Positions 34,786 through 47,720 of a DNA stretch of 64,000 bases are shown here, in pieces; position 1 is the first letter of the stretch, and the number at the start of each line of letters is the position of its first letter. Origin of the DNA: Mycocentrospora acerina (Eukaryota > Ascomycota > Dothideomycetes > Pleosporales); NCBI GenBank assembly GCA_022701365.1, contig JAKUHH010000032.1, positions 1-64,000 of the forward strand, in the 5' to 3' direction. The position numbers and the translations under genes are program-made. The notes below the pieces were generated by a model. It was not told where the DNA came from, did not search any database, and saw nothing but the letters and a program-made list of their open reading frames with translations.

Positions 34786-36220
34786 TCAAGACACATATGA
34801 AGAGCCCTCCACAGGTGAATGCAGATCAGAGAGAATCTCCTGCACGATATTCTCCACCGATGCCGCCAAAGTCGAAGCAAACTCATCCGTGAAGCTTGTG
34901 TTCCAATAGATGAGAGCCAGTCTAATCTCCTCCGTATCAATCTTTCCCGAAAGCTCCATATCATGCTGTAAAAATTATTATGTTAGCATTCAAAACCCTA
35001 TCCTCTAAATAATAACTTAGGAAAAAAAAATGAGAGCTCTTAGTAAACTTGAACTTACTGCCAGTGGATCGTAACCCTGTTTCGCTTCGAACTTCAGCTG
35101 GCTCTTAACGCCCGCGTCATCTAGCGCCGCAAAGCGGTGGATGTTGATAATAGTATTGTAGACCGGCCCAACCGGTAGGGGTGGTTTTAGGACCCTGAGT
35201 AGTCGCTCCCGCACCTCGGGCCACGAGAAGTTCTGGAACGGCAGCCGCGCCGTCATGGTGGCCTGAACGGTGCGCAGGACGTCGCCGACCGTTGGCGTCG
35301 TTACTTTGTTGAGACCGTATTGCGACAGGACTGTGTTGAAGTAGGGGCCGGCCGCATCGCTGATGCCGTCAACGAGCGGCACATCACGGCCTGACACAAG
35401 GTATCCGAACACGACGTCCTGCGAGTCTGGCATTGCCCGCCGTAGCGCGACGGCTCATGCTGCATGCAAGAGGTTTGGTAAGGTGACGACAGTATTTTGG
35501 CAGAAGCGTTGCAGCATGTCCAGCGTGGGCAATCGCAGAGGGATAACGCGTTGCTGGCGTGTCGCCGTTGGATTGCGGTCGCCAGAAGCAGAAGAGGCAT
35601 CGAGAGGGAGAAGACTGGGCTGAATTCCCATGAGTTGCTGCGTCCAGTACGCCAAAGCCGACTCCGACGCGCGGTGCGCCGTGTATCGAACCAGACTCTG
35701 GAAGCTGGGTGCAGTCCCATCAGGCAGTTGGTCTGCGTAGGCGAGGTTCCAGTCCCGGAGGAGGATAGCGACCGAGTTCCCATCTAGCAAGGCGTGGCTG
35801 AGCTCCCAGGATATAAAGATCTTATCCTGGGCTACAAGATGGTGAAATATGAGACGATAGGGCGGCTCGCCGCGATGGAGCTTCTGATAGACTGTGTCTG
35901 TTGGTGGCGCTGCGCCGCTAAATTCTTCGTTCACGTCAACCTTGGTATGCGTAACGGTCGGAACATGACGATTGAGTACGATTTGCACGAATCCGGAGTA
36001 CTCGGTCGGCACAAATGCAGTTCGTAGGATTGGATGGCGGGCAGCAAGCGTTGCAAACGCCTTCTCAAGACGGATTGGATCGATGCTCTCACCAGACACC
36101 GTACTCGTGACCTCAAAGTCGAGCCGCGTCATATGATGCTCGACGTCCCTCTCCTCTGTGTCCAACATGTCAAGCTGAGTAGGGGTGCACTTAAAGATGT
36201 CGTCTATGGTGCCAATGTCA
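34786..36220 (-). other. NRPS terminal condensation-like (C-T) domain
   Basis: Begins at DIFKCTPTQLDML and has SHALLDGNS in place of HHxxxDG, the pattern reported for fungal terminal condensation domains that release peptides by macrocyclisation. A TGA at 35455 replaces the Trp expected in LLHAAWAVALRR. The final exon (34965-34786) follows a 93-nt intron with TGCTAAC and TTTACAG and ends ...GSSYVS. There is no thioesterase or reductase domain. Confidence 0.75.
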
Positions 36221-36249
36221 ATTGCAAGTGACGGCAAGGTGTTGGTCAA

Positions 36250-39200
36250 CAAGATATTCAACTCCTCGTCGTTCGACAGTTGGAGCAATGGGAAATCTCC
36301 AGCCGTGTATGTCCGCGGGAGTGTGGGAAAAATGGCGGTGGCTTCTTGCAACGAGGCTTTGCAGACGTCGATCCAGCGGGTGATGAGGTCGCGCTTCTGT
36401 GACCGGCTGTTGTATAGTACGTCAAAGCGAACTTCGCCTTGGTGAATACTCACTTCAATGCCAAAGAGGGAGAAGCGGTCCTGAGAAGACGTCTTGTCCA
36501 GGGCCGAAAGATCAATGCCCGCAGGCTTGAAGATCCCATCCTTGTTTTCCAGCTCGGCAAAGTGGCCGGCGAAGTTCAGCATAAGTTCAGCCACAGGCTT
36601 TCCTGTAGCAGCAGCAGCGGAAGTCTCCGGAGGAGACGGTGCTTGTAACTCGCTACAGGTGAAGGTGGCGAAACCGTTGTCCAGGAATCGGTTGCGTCGG
36701 TCCTTGGCCAAGCGTACCGCCGTGATCATATCTCGTGCCTCATCTCGATTCAGCGACACGGGAAACAAGGTGGTGAACCAACCCACTGTACGGAAAACTT
36801 CGACAGACGTACTCCACGGCTCACGGCCATGACCCTCGAGGAAAACAGTGGGCGGATCACGATCAAGGAAAACCCGAGCAAAAGAAGCGGCGACGGCAGC
36901 GAGGAATACATCGACAGGCTTGGTGCTGAAGGCCATGTTGGATTCACGCAGAAGCGATGATGAGGTGGCCTTGTCCAAGACGAAGCTCTGCTGGCTGACA
37001 TCTGAGAAAGTGTTGCTAAATCCATGCTCTAGGCCCCAGTATTTCGCAGAATCGAAGGGTTGGAGATGATGCTGCTGCTGCACGAAGACGGACGGCTCCA
37101 GTTGTTGAGAGTACTCAGCCTGTCCAGCAACCCAGGCCTGGAAGGACGTAGATGACTTAGGCAGGGAATTGGCTCGGCCTAGAATGAGATCCTCAAGATC
37201 TTGCAAAATCACTCGCCAGGACACCAGGTCGATCGACAGGTGGTGAGCAATCAGGAACAAATACTGATCACCCCCTGTCTAAATTAACTCTGCTGCAAAA
37301 GCTGCACCTTTTTGGAAGTCCAGGCGAAGTCGGGACACCGAGACAATGCGTGGGATATACGCAGTGTCATCGATGTTATGCACACGTAGAATTTGTTGCG
37401 TAGGGTCAAACTTGGAAATATATTGTCTTGAACCATTAGTTATTTGCTCTGTTGAATGCTTCAAGAAAGAAAAGAACGGACAAATTAGAAGGGAAAAAAG
37501 GAGGAAAAACTCACTTCCAAGACCCCGAGTTGTGCGTGTAACGAGCACGGAGCTGCGCATGATGCTTCACCAGGGTCTGCAGAGAATTCGACAGAGTGGA
37601 AGTAGAAACTCTTGTAGTTAGTTTGAGAAGCATGCTCTGTTCAAAAGCATTATTTCCAGCGGGCGTAATGCGGAAATAGAGCTTCTGAATCGGCGATAGG
37701 TCAAAGAGCACATCTTCGACGGCCGAGTCTGCGTCGTTGTTCAGGCTTACCGCACCCGGGATCTGCGGGCCACCGGTGAGGTTTCGATGGGTCGCAGCGT
37801 TTGCCATCTCTCTCAAATTCCGAGACTTGGTGACATCTTGCATGGTGAGACTTAGTCCCGCCGCTCTGGCACTAGACACGAGCTGCATGGCCGAGATGGA
37901 GTCACCGCCGAGCTGGAGGAAGGCACTATGGCTGTTAATGGTCTCGATTCTTACGTTGAGAACTTGGTGCCACAGCAGGCGCAGGGAGCGCTCTTTGTCC
38001 GTCAGGCTCTCATTACCGTTGTTGCCCTGAGCGACTTTGTCTGCGTCCGCCGCAAATGACACGAGCCGAGCCCACGCTTGGTCGTCCAGGTCCTCCAACC
38101 ACGCCAATACGAACTTTCTGTTCAATTTTCCCGACGAAAGGATCGGGAGGGCCTCGACAGGGATCCAAAAGCTGGGTATCATGTAGCTCGGCAGCACGGC
38201 TAACAGATTTCCCCTTGCAGTATCAATGAGGAGCTGCGCCGCCTCTCGCGAGTAGTCCCTATCCAGTAGAGTCAAACCTCCTCCTGCTGTCATCGCCCCC
38301 GCCGAGTGTTGTTGTTGTTGGTGAGAAGCTAATTTCTTCTCTCCGCTAAACACGGCCACAAGACGTTTGCGGAGTGGCCCTGCGGTGGGGATGATGACGA
38401 CGATGTGGCCTAGGCCTGGAACGAAGGTCAGGTGATGCTCAATCTCGCTCAGTTCTACCCGCTGGCCTCGGATTTTGGCCTGGCTATCTTTGCGTCCCAC
38501 CCATACGAGCGAGCCGTCCGTATCGTACTTGACAATGTCTCCGGTGCGGTAGAATTTGTGGCCATGAGTTGTCGTTGTCGAGTCATCACGAGCAAACCAG
38601 GTCGGTGCTTGCTCCAGAAAAGCTGCCTTTGTCTGCGTCGCGTTCTTGATGTAGCCCTCGCCAATGTTGGGGCCCTCTAGCAACAGCTCGCCCGGAGCCC
38701 CAATGGGAACTAGCCGGTCGACATTGGTCGGGTCTACGATCCACAAGGCGCCGCTGCATGCTTTTCCAAGGTTCAAGGGCGACGCATTACCGTCGATGGG
38801 ATCCGTAAAGGTACTGAAAATGCTACATTCGCTGGGTCCGTAACCTGATGTGTATAAGCACGAGTACGGGCAAGAGCAAAGACAAGGGAAAGGGAAAGGG
38901 AAAGGGAAAGGGAAAGGGAAAGGGAAAGGGAAAGGGAAAGGGAAAGGGAAAGGACAAGGGAAATAGCAAAAGCAACAGGTTAGCAAGTTTGTAACAGGGC
39001 TAAGAAAAACAACGAGCAAAAACAACCAAGGAAGTATCGAAACTTACAAATATGAAGAGAAACTCGTGAACTCCACTTCTTGACAAGCTGCACACTAACA
39101 GCCTCACCTCCGAGAAGAATTGTCTTCAAAGTTGGCACACGCTCGGGTTCGAGCAGCGCTGCGAACGTCGGCGTGAAGAAGGCCCAGTTGACGCACATGC

Positions 39201-41230
39201 GGCGGATTTCGACATCAATGTCACCGTTGCGGTTCTCCTCGTGTGGGATGCACACGCAGCCGCCCATCATGAGCGGGGTCAGCACTTCGAACACGTTGGC
39301 GTCAAAGCTGCACGAGCTAAACTGCAGTACGCGCGACGTCGCGTCTAGCGAAGTGATACGGGCATGTTGCAGGTTGCTCGTCACGTACGACCGGTGTGAG
39401 AGGATGGCACCCTTGGGCACGCCCGTGGTCCCGGAACTGAAAACGGCGCAGATGGGATCAGAGGGTCGAACCGTGACGGCGGGGGGATTGACAACAGTCG
39501 CCGTCGTCTGGGAGCCTGGACCAAGCACTATCGTGTTGGAAACCAGACCTCGACAGGTCTTCGCATATTTCGGGGACGCAATGGCTAGCACGGGGTCAAC
39601 AAGGGACGTTATATGGCGCAGCCGATTGATTGGGTAGGTAGGATTAAGGAATGCAAAGGCCTTGCCAGCTTTCAAAACGGCCAGCATAGCCACGGTGACC
39701 CAAACAGACTTCTCGAAGCACAGTGCTACAAAGGAGCCCACGCTATCATCCTGGGCCATGATCTCATGAGCTAGAGCTGACGAGGCTTGGTCGAGTTCAG
39801 CATACGTCAAGCGCCCGTCCCAGGCGAGAACAGCTTCGGCGTCAGGAGACGCTTGGCTCCTCTTGTGTATGAGACTGTGAAGGCTATCCTCAATCGTCGC
39901 AGGTACGTGAGCGTTCCAGTGCCAAATCTCCTCTCGATCGGCGGTTGAGACTAGTTCGATATCTTTCACCAGTGTCAGGGGGTTGTGGGGAGAAGTATCC
40001 GTAGTATGCGGAGGTTCTGACAACAGCAGCTGCGTAAGTACATGTTGGAATTGTCGCACGACACGTTCTGTCTGGGCCGTATCAATTATGGAGGGGTCAA
40101 AGGACACGTCTATGGCATTTTCATGACGGTCGTCAGCGCCGTGGCTCCCCGACAGATGCAACTCCAACACGAGAGGGTATGTATTCATGGGCAACGTCGC
40201 CGTATAGCCATCGTCCGCCTTAAGAACAGCCAGATCACTCTCGCGCTCACCGTCCTCAATCTCATCTTCGTCAGCCGGCGGATGAATGACAAGCAGGTTG
40301 CGGAAGTCACAAGCGCGCCGGGCCTCTTCGCTAATGCGGCGAATGCGCTGCAGGCCAAAGTGCTCATTGGGGATCATGTCCATGGCTTGAGTTCGCAATC
40401 GTGCCACCAGCGCCGCCACCGTTTCCCCGCTGTTGACACGCACCCTTATCGGGACCGCGGCGATGGTGGGTCCCACCATGCGGTCGACGCCCTCGACGGG
40501 GACGTTGCGGCCGGAGAGAATGGTGCCGAACACGACGTCGTCCGATGCCGTGTGCGCAGCCAGCACGATGGCCCACGCTGCTCGGATCACGGTCTGCGTA
40601 AGAGGCTTGGCCGAAACTGCGGTGGCGTGGAATCGTCCAGTGACTTTGACTTCATGCGTCGAAATACGATTCGGGCTCTGACCGGCAGCATGTAACGGGA
40701 AGGCATCTAAACTCGCGCCAGCCAGCTGGTTCGACCAGAATTGCTGTGAAGATTCCAGGGAGAGTTGTGTAATGTGCTTGATAAAGAGGCGGTAGTCTAC
40801 AGGAGATAGCAGACCGTTGAGTGGCTTGTTGTGGTAGATTCGATTTACCTGCTTCAGGAACTTGTTGGTCGAGACTTCATCATACGTTGCATGATGTGAG
40901 ACCCAGGTGAGAACTTTTCGTTGCCGGTCTACGGAGAAGCGATTCAAGGCCTTTCCAAGTTCCATGGGTTCGCTGTCATCCGTATCTTGAGTAAAAGGAA
41001 TTTGACCACGGATAACCACTTGGTAGAGCCCGGAACCTGTCTGGACAATACGCGAACGTAAAGTCGGCACGCGTTGGCCCACGGCGTCCAAGGCGGCTAT
41101 CAGCCTTGAGAATTCCACGTTTTCGGGTAGCTGAAATTCCCGGCGCGCCACGTAGTCGCCAGCCTGTTGAATGGACAGGGCCATTAATGCCTCCTGCAAT
41201 GGTGTGCACGGGTACACGTCCTCGACCAAA
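36250..41230 (-). other. NRPS module 4: C3-A4-T4-E
   Basis: C3 begins at DVYPCTPLQEA (about 41220) and has HHATYDE instead of HHxxxDG. A4 has VFSSGTTGVPKG, CSFDANVFEVL, YGPSECS (after a 203-nt intron) and YRTGDIVKY; the hand-derived pocket is D-A-F-F-L-G-C-I-F-K. T4 is QLGGDS near 37903. The next domain has the epimerisation-type marks LSPIQKLYFRI, HHLSIDLVSW and LMLNFAGHFAELE, so the module-4 residue was probably converted to the D form. TAG at 37279 lies just before the HH motif. Confidence 0.75.
38884..38951. repeat. GGGAAA hexanucleotide array in an NRPS intron
   Basis: About 11 uninterrupted GGGAAA units on the plus strand (TTTCCC on the coding strand). They lie inside the intron 38845-39047 that splits A4 between SLHI and YGPSECS. 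Confidence 0.85.
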
Positions 41231-41474
41231 TCGGGAAACACCTGACACTGAGCAGCAACCTCAGCCAAAAGGCGGTTTGGATCATCAACAACGTCTTTGA
41301 CTAGATCGAACGGTGCCAAAGTGGACCGCTGCTCCGACAAGCCTGCAGAGGCAGGGTCATCAAGGTCGGTCGCGACATTGCCCAAGTGCACGATTGTCGC
41401 ACACCGTAGAATATCCATCACGGTCAGGCCGATCCCCTGCGCCCGCGCTGCCGACACTAGTCGCATGGACGTGA

Positions 41475-44400
41475 TGGAGTCACCGCCTAGCTCTTGGAAA
41501 CTTCGATCGAGCGCGACGGCGGCCTCATCCAAGCGCAGGACATTGGCAATGACGGCCAGGAGCCGCTCGAGCCTGCGACTGATGGTGGTGGAGGTTATCG
41601 GAGGGAGCTGCTGCTGGCCGAGCTCCAGCTTTGCGGAATCCCGGGTCAAGGAGGTAAAGGAGAGTGTTGCGAGCGTGGCTGGCTCGGTTTTGGCGTACAG
41701 AGCGCGCAGGAGCTTTCGGTTAGTCTTAGCAGATGGCAACAGGGGGATCCGTGGAATAGCCAGATAGACACTAGGCAGCATGTACTGAGGTAAGGTCATT
41801 GCTACGGCTCTGCTTATGTGGTGAATATCCAGTTCTTGTAGAACTTTAGATGAGCTTGGGGCAATAAATGCCAACTCATGGTCATAATGGTCAGCTGGTA
41901 TAGACTTGTCGTGTAAGAAGGCCGCAAGCAGGCTGCTATCGCCACCACCCATTGGGGACACCATCTCGACGACGACGCCGACACTTGCCGGCAGTTGGCG
42001 GTTGAAGCGGAATTCGACTTCTTCGAGCTCAATGCGCTGTCCATGGAGCTTGACCTGTGCATCGTCGCGGCCAACAATGGTCAGGCTATTGTCGGAACTA
42101 AGGCGCGCCAGGTCGCCCGTCTTGTATAGGCGGTTTTCGACATCATTCCGCCGCGCAACAGGCAGCCAGTCTGGCGGCAAAATGAAAGCGGCGTCCGTCT
42201 TTTCGTTATTCTTGAGATAGCCGCGCGAGACAATAGGCCCTTCGATGACCAACTCACCCACGGCGCCAATCGGGACCAGCAGGTTGTGATTACTAGAATC
42301 AACGAGCCAGACATTGCAGCCCAGCGCGTGGCCAATGTTGAGCGGGTCCATGTCGGCCGCAAGCCCACTGTTGCAAACAGACTGCACCGTTGTCTCAGCG
42401 GGACCGTACGAATTGATCAAGTGCACGGCGTGTGCCCAGGTTGCCATGTTTCCGGCTGTCAGCTTTTCGCCGATCAAAGCCAGTACTTGGAGGCTGGGTA
42501 CGTCACTCGGTTCAAACAGGCCGGCAATCGTGGGAGTCAACATGGCCTGTGTGATGCAATGCGTCTGCATGTAATGGACCAGGTTGTTCATACGGTCCTG
42601 TTCTGACGGCACGTATAGCTCACACCCGTATAAGAGCGTCCCAAGTATGTCTTTGACTGAGACGTCAAAGGCGTACGACGCGAACTGCAGCACCCGTGCT
42701 CCCGGCCGGAACTCGTCGTTCTTTTTATACAACGAAGCAGCAGTCATGAGATTTCGATGCTCCAAGAGAATGCATTTGGGTACACCTGTGGTGCCGGATG
42801 TGAAGACACCAAAGCCCAGGTGACGTGGTTGCACCTCTGGCAATGTTGAGGGCGTCAAGTCAGCGTCACCATTCACAATCCCCTGTAAAAATCCAGCATC
42901 GATGTCGATTATATTCTTCGCCACGGGCTTCGAGTTGACGGTCGTTATTCGCTGTGGTAGTGCTTGAGCGGAGGTCAGGAGAAGGTCGGAATCAATAAAG
43001 TCAACAAGACTGGCAAGCGCGTCTGGAGACAGGTCCGGATTGAGAAACACAGGGGCGCCACCAGCTTTCATGACAGCAAGAATGGTGACAACGGCCCAAA
43101 GCGACTTGTGAAAACAAAGCGGCACAAGCCTGTCGGGACCAACGCCCATGGAGACGAGGCAGTGGGCGAGTCGCGTGGATAGAGCATCCAAGTCCTGGTA
43201 GGTGGCGTCTCCATCCCATGCCCGGACTGCGAGTTGGGTTCCTCTGGCCTGAAATGGGATGGCTTGATGGATACACTTGTCAACAGCAGGTGGTACATGG
43301 GCGTTCCAAGCGTACAAGGTATCGAGGTCGGGCTGGTGCTGTTCGAACAGCGCCGAGATGCTCATGTCGGGTGCTGCTCGTCCCATCTGTCCAAGCAAGG
43401 CCGCAAAGACGCCAATGATACGCCCAAGTTCCTCAGCTCCTCCTGCCAGTTCATTGTGCTCGCACGATGCATGTACATGAACGCCCGTCGGGGCGATGTC
43501 GCACTCAACGACTACGGGGTATGTGTGCGTCTCGGTTCTGTTGGGGTCGGCGAAGCGGTGCTTGACCAAGGGGTTGTTGGCTTGTCCGTCTCCAAACGAC
43601 GCCGGCTGAATGACAATCAGGTTGCGGATTTGTGCGACGGCCGTCGAGGCTGCCGGTCCGCATCGAGCGATGTTCTGAAGCCCGAGGTGTTGGAACTCGA
43701 TCATACCAACGGCTTGACTGTGCACGCTTTGGACGAGTTCCTGTATGCTATTGGCATAGTCTACGTTTGTCGCAACTGGCACTGTGGAAAACACCGGACC
43801 GAGGATGCTGGCGACGTTGGTCACAGCGGCGTCGCGGCTGGACACGGTTGCTCCAAACACCACGTCGGCCGAGCCGGTATAGCGCGCTAAAGTGAGAGCC
43901 CAAGCAGCTCGAATGACGGATGGGGCCGTGACCGATCCAAGTTTGTGAGCGTATGGAATTTTTTGTACCACAACATGACGACCAGGTTGCACCGTCGTCG
44001 TCATCGTCGTCGTCGTTGTTGTCTTTTGGTTTCGTGTACGGTCTAGAACTGGTGGGAACGCCAGGAAATGCTTGTGATAAAATTGAGCTTCCCAGTACTC
44101 ACGCGCAGCGGTCAGGTCGGTATCGCCAATATATCGGATATATTGACGGAAGTCGGCCGTTTGTGCGGCCCTGTCATGCCAAACCGCCTTCAAAGCAGAG
44201 TCAAGAGCGGCCGTGAGCAGGGATACGGAGAATCCGTCGTACAAGCTATGATGCGCGGTCCAGACCACGGTCAGGGGTTGCGAAGAGGAAGATGAAGAGG
44301 AAAAGGAAGAGGAAGAGGAAGAGGAAGAGGAAGAGGAAGAGGAAGAGGAAGAGGAAGAGGAAGATGGAGAGGAAGAGGAAGATGGAGATGAAGAGGAAGG

Positions 44401-44860
44401 TGAAGAAAGTGAAGAAGATGAAGAAGATGAAGAAAGTGAAGAAGGTGAAGAAGGTGAAGAAGGTGAAGAAGGTGAAGAAGGTGAAGAAGAAGAAGAAGAA
44501 GGGAAAATAGCTAGGCGGCTCAAGCGGTCCCCGAGGCCAAATGGCTGCAACTTGTCGCGTGCCAAATAAGCGTCGAGGCCGTCATTACCTGTTGACGCCC
44601 ACTCTAGAGGGCCTCGACTAATAATCTGTACGAGCTGGGAGGATTAGAGTTGGACGATGGTGGTGCGTAAAATACCCAGTGTTGCATGAAGCTTTTCCCA
44701 CGCGGCGACCAGACTTTGGCGATCCACCAAAGGTGATGCGGTGAAGACATGCTGTGAGAGATATTTGCCAGGGCGCGCAATCGACAAGGCGTAGATGCCT
44801 TCCTGGAGACCGGTACATGGATATGCATTCTCAATCTCTTCTGCTGAAGTCAGCCAAGGA
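41475..44860 (-). other. NRPS module 3: C2-A3-T3
   Basis: C2 begins at NAYPCTGLQEG (about 44825) and keeps a standard HHSLYDG. A TAA stop lies at 44644 and a Ser-rich insertion of about 73 residues lies directly before the HH motif. A3 has VFTSGTTGVPKC, YAFDVSVKDIL, SYGPAETT, YKTGDLARL and SAKTNRKLL. T3 is ELGGDS near 41485. Hand-derived pocket: D-V-K-M-A-I-S-V-Q-K. Confidence 0.75.
44283..44505. repeat. GAAGAG/GAAGGT array coding a Ser-rich insertion in C2
   Basis: Purine-only array of GAAGAG, GAAGAT and GAAGGT units on the plus strand. On the coding strand it encodes about 73 residues that are almost all Ser with some Pro and Leu, between LAIFP and QPLTVVWTAHH. It has no GT donor, so unlike the other arrays it cannot be spliced out. 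Confidence 0.85.
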
Positions 44861-45424
44861 CACTGTGTCAGGGCCTCGGCGCGGATGGAGTCGGGCGAGG
44901 GCGCGTCCTCGCCCTTGAAAAGCTGCCACTTGGCAATGGTAGCATCAGTATCCCCCGTGTTTGTGCTGTCCTGCTGTTGGTCTGCCAGCTGAGCCAGGTC
45001 TGACAAGATGGGCTTCTGCAAGATGTTGGCGACGGTGAGCGAGAGTCCCTCTGCCTTTGCCAAGGAGATGAGCCGCATGGCATCGATGGAATCACCGCCA
45101 AGTAAAAGGAAACTATCGTTGGTGCCAATGGCCTCTTGTTCCGTACCGAGGACGCGAGCGACCAGACTGACAAGCTTCTGCTCTGTCGCGGTCTTGGGGG
45201 ACTTCAAGTCCTGGCGGGCAGCTTGAATGGAATACGAACGCAAGGCGGCTGCAGTCAATGACGAACCGGCCGCTCGGAGGGCTCTGCGGTCAATTTTCTT
45301 GGAGATGAGCACAAAAGGGATGCGTTTTATGGGCAAAAAGACATTGGGCACCATGTATCGCGGGAGGACGGCGGCGGCTCGACTGACCAAGGTGTTGAGG
45401 TTGATTGCGCCGAGTGCTGTCGCT

Positions 45425-45483
45425 GGTAGGAGGATGGTGTTGTTGTTGTTGGTGTTGTTGCTGCTGTTGATGTTGCTGTAATT
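45425..45483. repeat. Trinucleotide-rich tract coding Asn-rich loop in A2
   Basis: TTG/TTA/CTG-rich tract; the coding strand gives NKNYSNINSSNNTNNNN, an insertion in the small C-terminal subdomain of A2 after an acidic stretch. Confidence 0.7.
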
Positions 45484-46795
45484 CTTGTTACTGTCACTGT
45501 CCTTGCCCTCGATGCCATCATCACGCTCATCATCATGGTCATCACGCAGACAAACAAAGACGGCCAGAGTCGTTTTGTCAGGCTGGTCTGCCGGCGCAAC
45601 TGCGTCTGCCACAATAGCCTTGGCCTAGGAAACCAGCTAGCGCATGTGAAATTCAATCTCACCAAGTTCCAGGCGCTGGCCTCGCAGTTTCATCTGCGTA
45701 TCTTTCCGGCCACTGAAGACAAAGGTGCCGTCGGCAGCATAGCGGAACAGATCGCCGGTCAGGTACATGTGCTGGCCGGGCTCTATGGACGGGAAGCGGC
45801 TGGCCCAGGATGGGGGCTGGACAAAGACCTTGGCCGTGGCGGCAGTCAAGCCAAGGTAGCCGCTGCCCACCATGGGCCCGCCCTGGAGCAGCTCCCCAAT
45901 GCCGCCAATTGGGGTGAGGCGGCCATGGTCATGGGGGTCCACGATCCAGCCGGTGCCAACAATGGGGCGACCAACATTGGCAGGGGCGTTTGGGTCCAAG
46001 TGCTCGTTGAGAAACGTGCCCGGCGTGGTTTCGCTGGGGCCGTAGAGCTGGATGAGGCGCACGTGCGGCGGGTAGTGCGAGAAGAGGGCGGGCGGGCAGG
46101 CTTCTCCGCCAAACACCAAAGTGCGCAGAGTGGGGATGGCGTTATTGCGCGTGTCGAGCATGCACGCGAACGTCGGCACCAGCACGGCCCAGTTGGCGGC
46201 GAAGCGGTTGATGGCCCGCACAGCGCCCTCGGCCGTGCGCTCGCCTTCGGGAACCACGCAGACGCACCCGCCCAGCGACAGCGTCTGCAGCATCTCAAAC
46301 AGGCAAAAGTCAAACGACAGTCCCGCAAACTGCAGCGTGCGCAGTGGCTTGAGCTGCGCCATGCCGCCAAAGTGGCCGAGCTTCTGCGTGCCCGTTGACC
46401 AGGCGCGGTGCGACATGACGGTGCCCTTGGGAGCGCCCGTCGACCCCGACGTGAAGACGATGCAAGCCCGGTCGCCCGGGTCGACGGCGGCCTGGAAGAC
46501 TTGCTGGTGCTGGCATGGTGGCAGAGCGTCAATCGACGCTTGATCCACAGTGAATGCGGGCGTGGACACGAGCTGCTCACGACAAAAGTCCAGTGTCGAG
46601 GGGCAGCAGAGGATGAAGTCAGGCTCGCACGTCGACACCATGTGCTTGCGTCGATGGGGCGACAGCAGAGGGTCTACCAGGGCCAGCGCGCCGCCTGTTT
46701 TGAGAATGGCCAGCACTGCGACGACCACATGGGCCTGAGGGGTGAGTTAGTAGGGTACAACTACTAGTGCTGTTGATAGGACTGTTAAAAGTGCA

Positions 46796-46867
46796 GGTGA
46801 AAGTATTGTTGAAAGTGCTGGTGAAAATATTGTTGAAAGTACAGGTAAAAGTATTGTTGAGAGTTCA
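46796..46867. repeat. 24-bp tandem repeat x 3 in an NRPS intron
   Basis: Units at 46796, 46820 and 46844 of the form GGTGAAAGTATTGTTGAAAG plus four bases, with substitutions, plus flanking partial units. They lie in the 393-nt intron 46735-47127, which has GTAAGT at its 5' end, ACTAACT as branch site and CCTCAG at its 3' end. Confidence 0.75.
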
Positions 46868-47367
46868 GGCAAATGAACTGCTAAAGTATTGTTAATAGCA
46901 CAAGTAAGAGTAAAACAAAAAAAATAAAAAAATTGAACAGCTAAATGTACAGCTAAAAACAAACGTAAGAGTACAAGTAACTGTCCAGGTAGAAACACAG
47001 GTAATGTACAACTACCAGGTAAAACACAGGTTAAAGCACAACTACCACTACAGATACAACAACAAATAAAACTCCAGCCACAAGTACATGTAAAGTAATA
47101 TAAAAGTAAATGTCAAAGACAACTTACTGATTTGCTCATGCACAGCGGCACAAAACGCCCCGTCTGCGGCCCAAACCTGGCGACCAACGCCTGCGCCAGT
47201 CGACTCGCGCCTTCTTCGACGTCCGCATACGTCAAGCACGTGTCGTAGTCTTGCACGGCAGGACTTGACGGCTGCAAGTCCAAGTGTTTGTAGAAGCCGG
47301 CGTGCACCAGCTGGTCCTGTGGCGTGTTAGCACAACTACAACTGCTACAACATTTATATCAACATTA

Positions 47368-47720
47368 ACGTTAACATCAATGTCAACATCAACGTCAACG
47401 TCAACATCAACATCAACATCAACATCAACATCAACATCAACATCAACATCAACATCAACATCAACATCAACATCAACATCAACATCAACATCAACATCAA
47501 CATCAACATCAACATCAACATCAACATCAACATCAACATCAACATCAACATCAACATCAACATCAACATCAACATCAACATCAACATCAACATCAACATC
47601 AACATCAACATCAACATCAACATCAACATCAACATCAACATCAACATCAACATCAACATCAACATCAACATCAACATCAACATCAACATCAACATCAACA
47701 TCAACATCAACATCAACATC
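47368..47720. repeat. ACATCA hexanucleotide array (about 57 units) in an NRPS intron
   Basis: Nearly perfect ACATCA units on the plus strand (TGATGT on the coding strand), with a few ACGTCA/ATGTCA variants at the left end. The array fills most of the intron 47317-47729, whose ends are GTGAGT and, after GCTAACA, CCACAG. Splicing joins RYVDERV to DQLVHAGFYK in frame. Confidence 0.9.

Noticed and set aside
37511..39025. Separate gene starting with a Phe-Pro repeat
   Set aside because: The repeat is the TTTCCC array of an intron; the rest is the continuation of A4, joined by consensus splice sites at 39047 and 38845.
44292..44510. Plus-strand Lys-Arg repeat ORF
   Set aside because: It is the antisense of the Ser-rich array in the C2 domain.
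47368..47720. CRISPR array
   Set aside because: It is a simple hexanucleotide repeat without spacers, in a eukaryotic intron.
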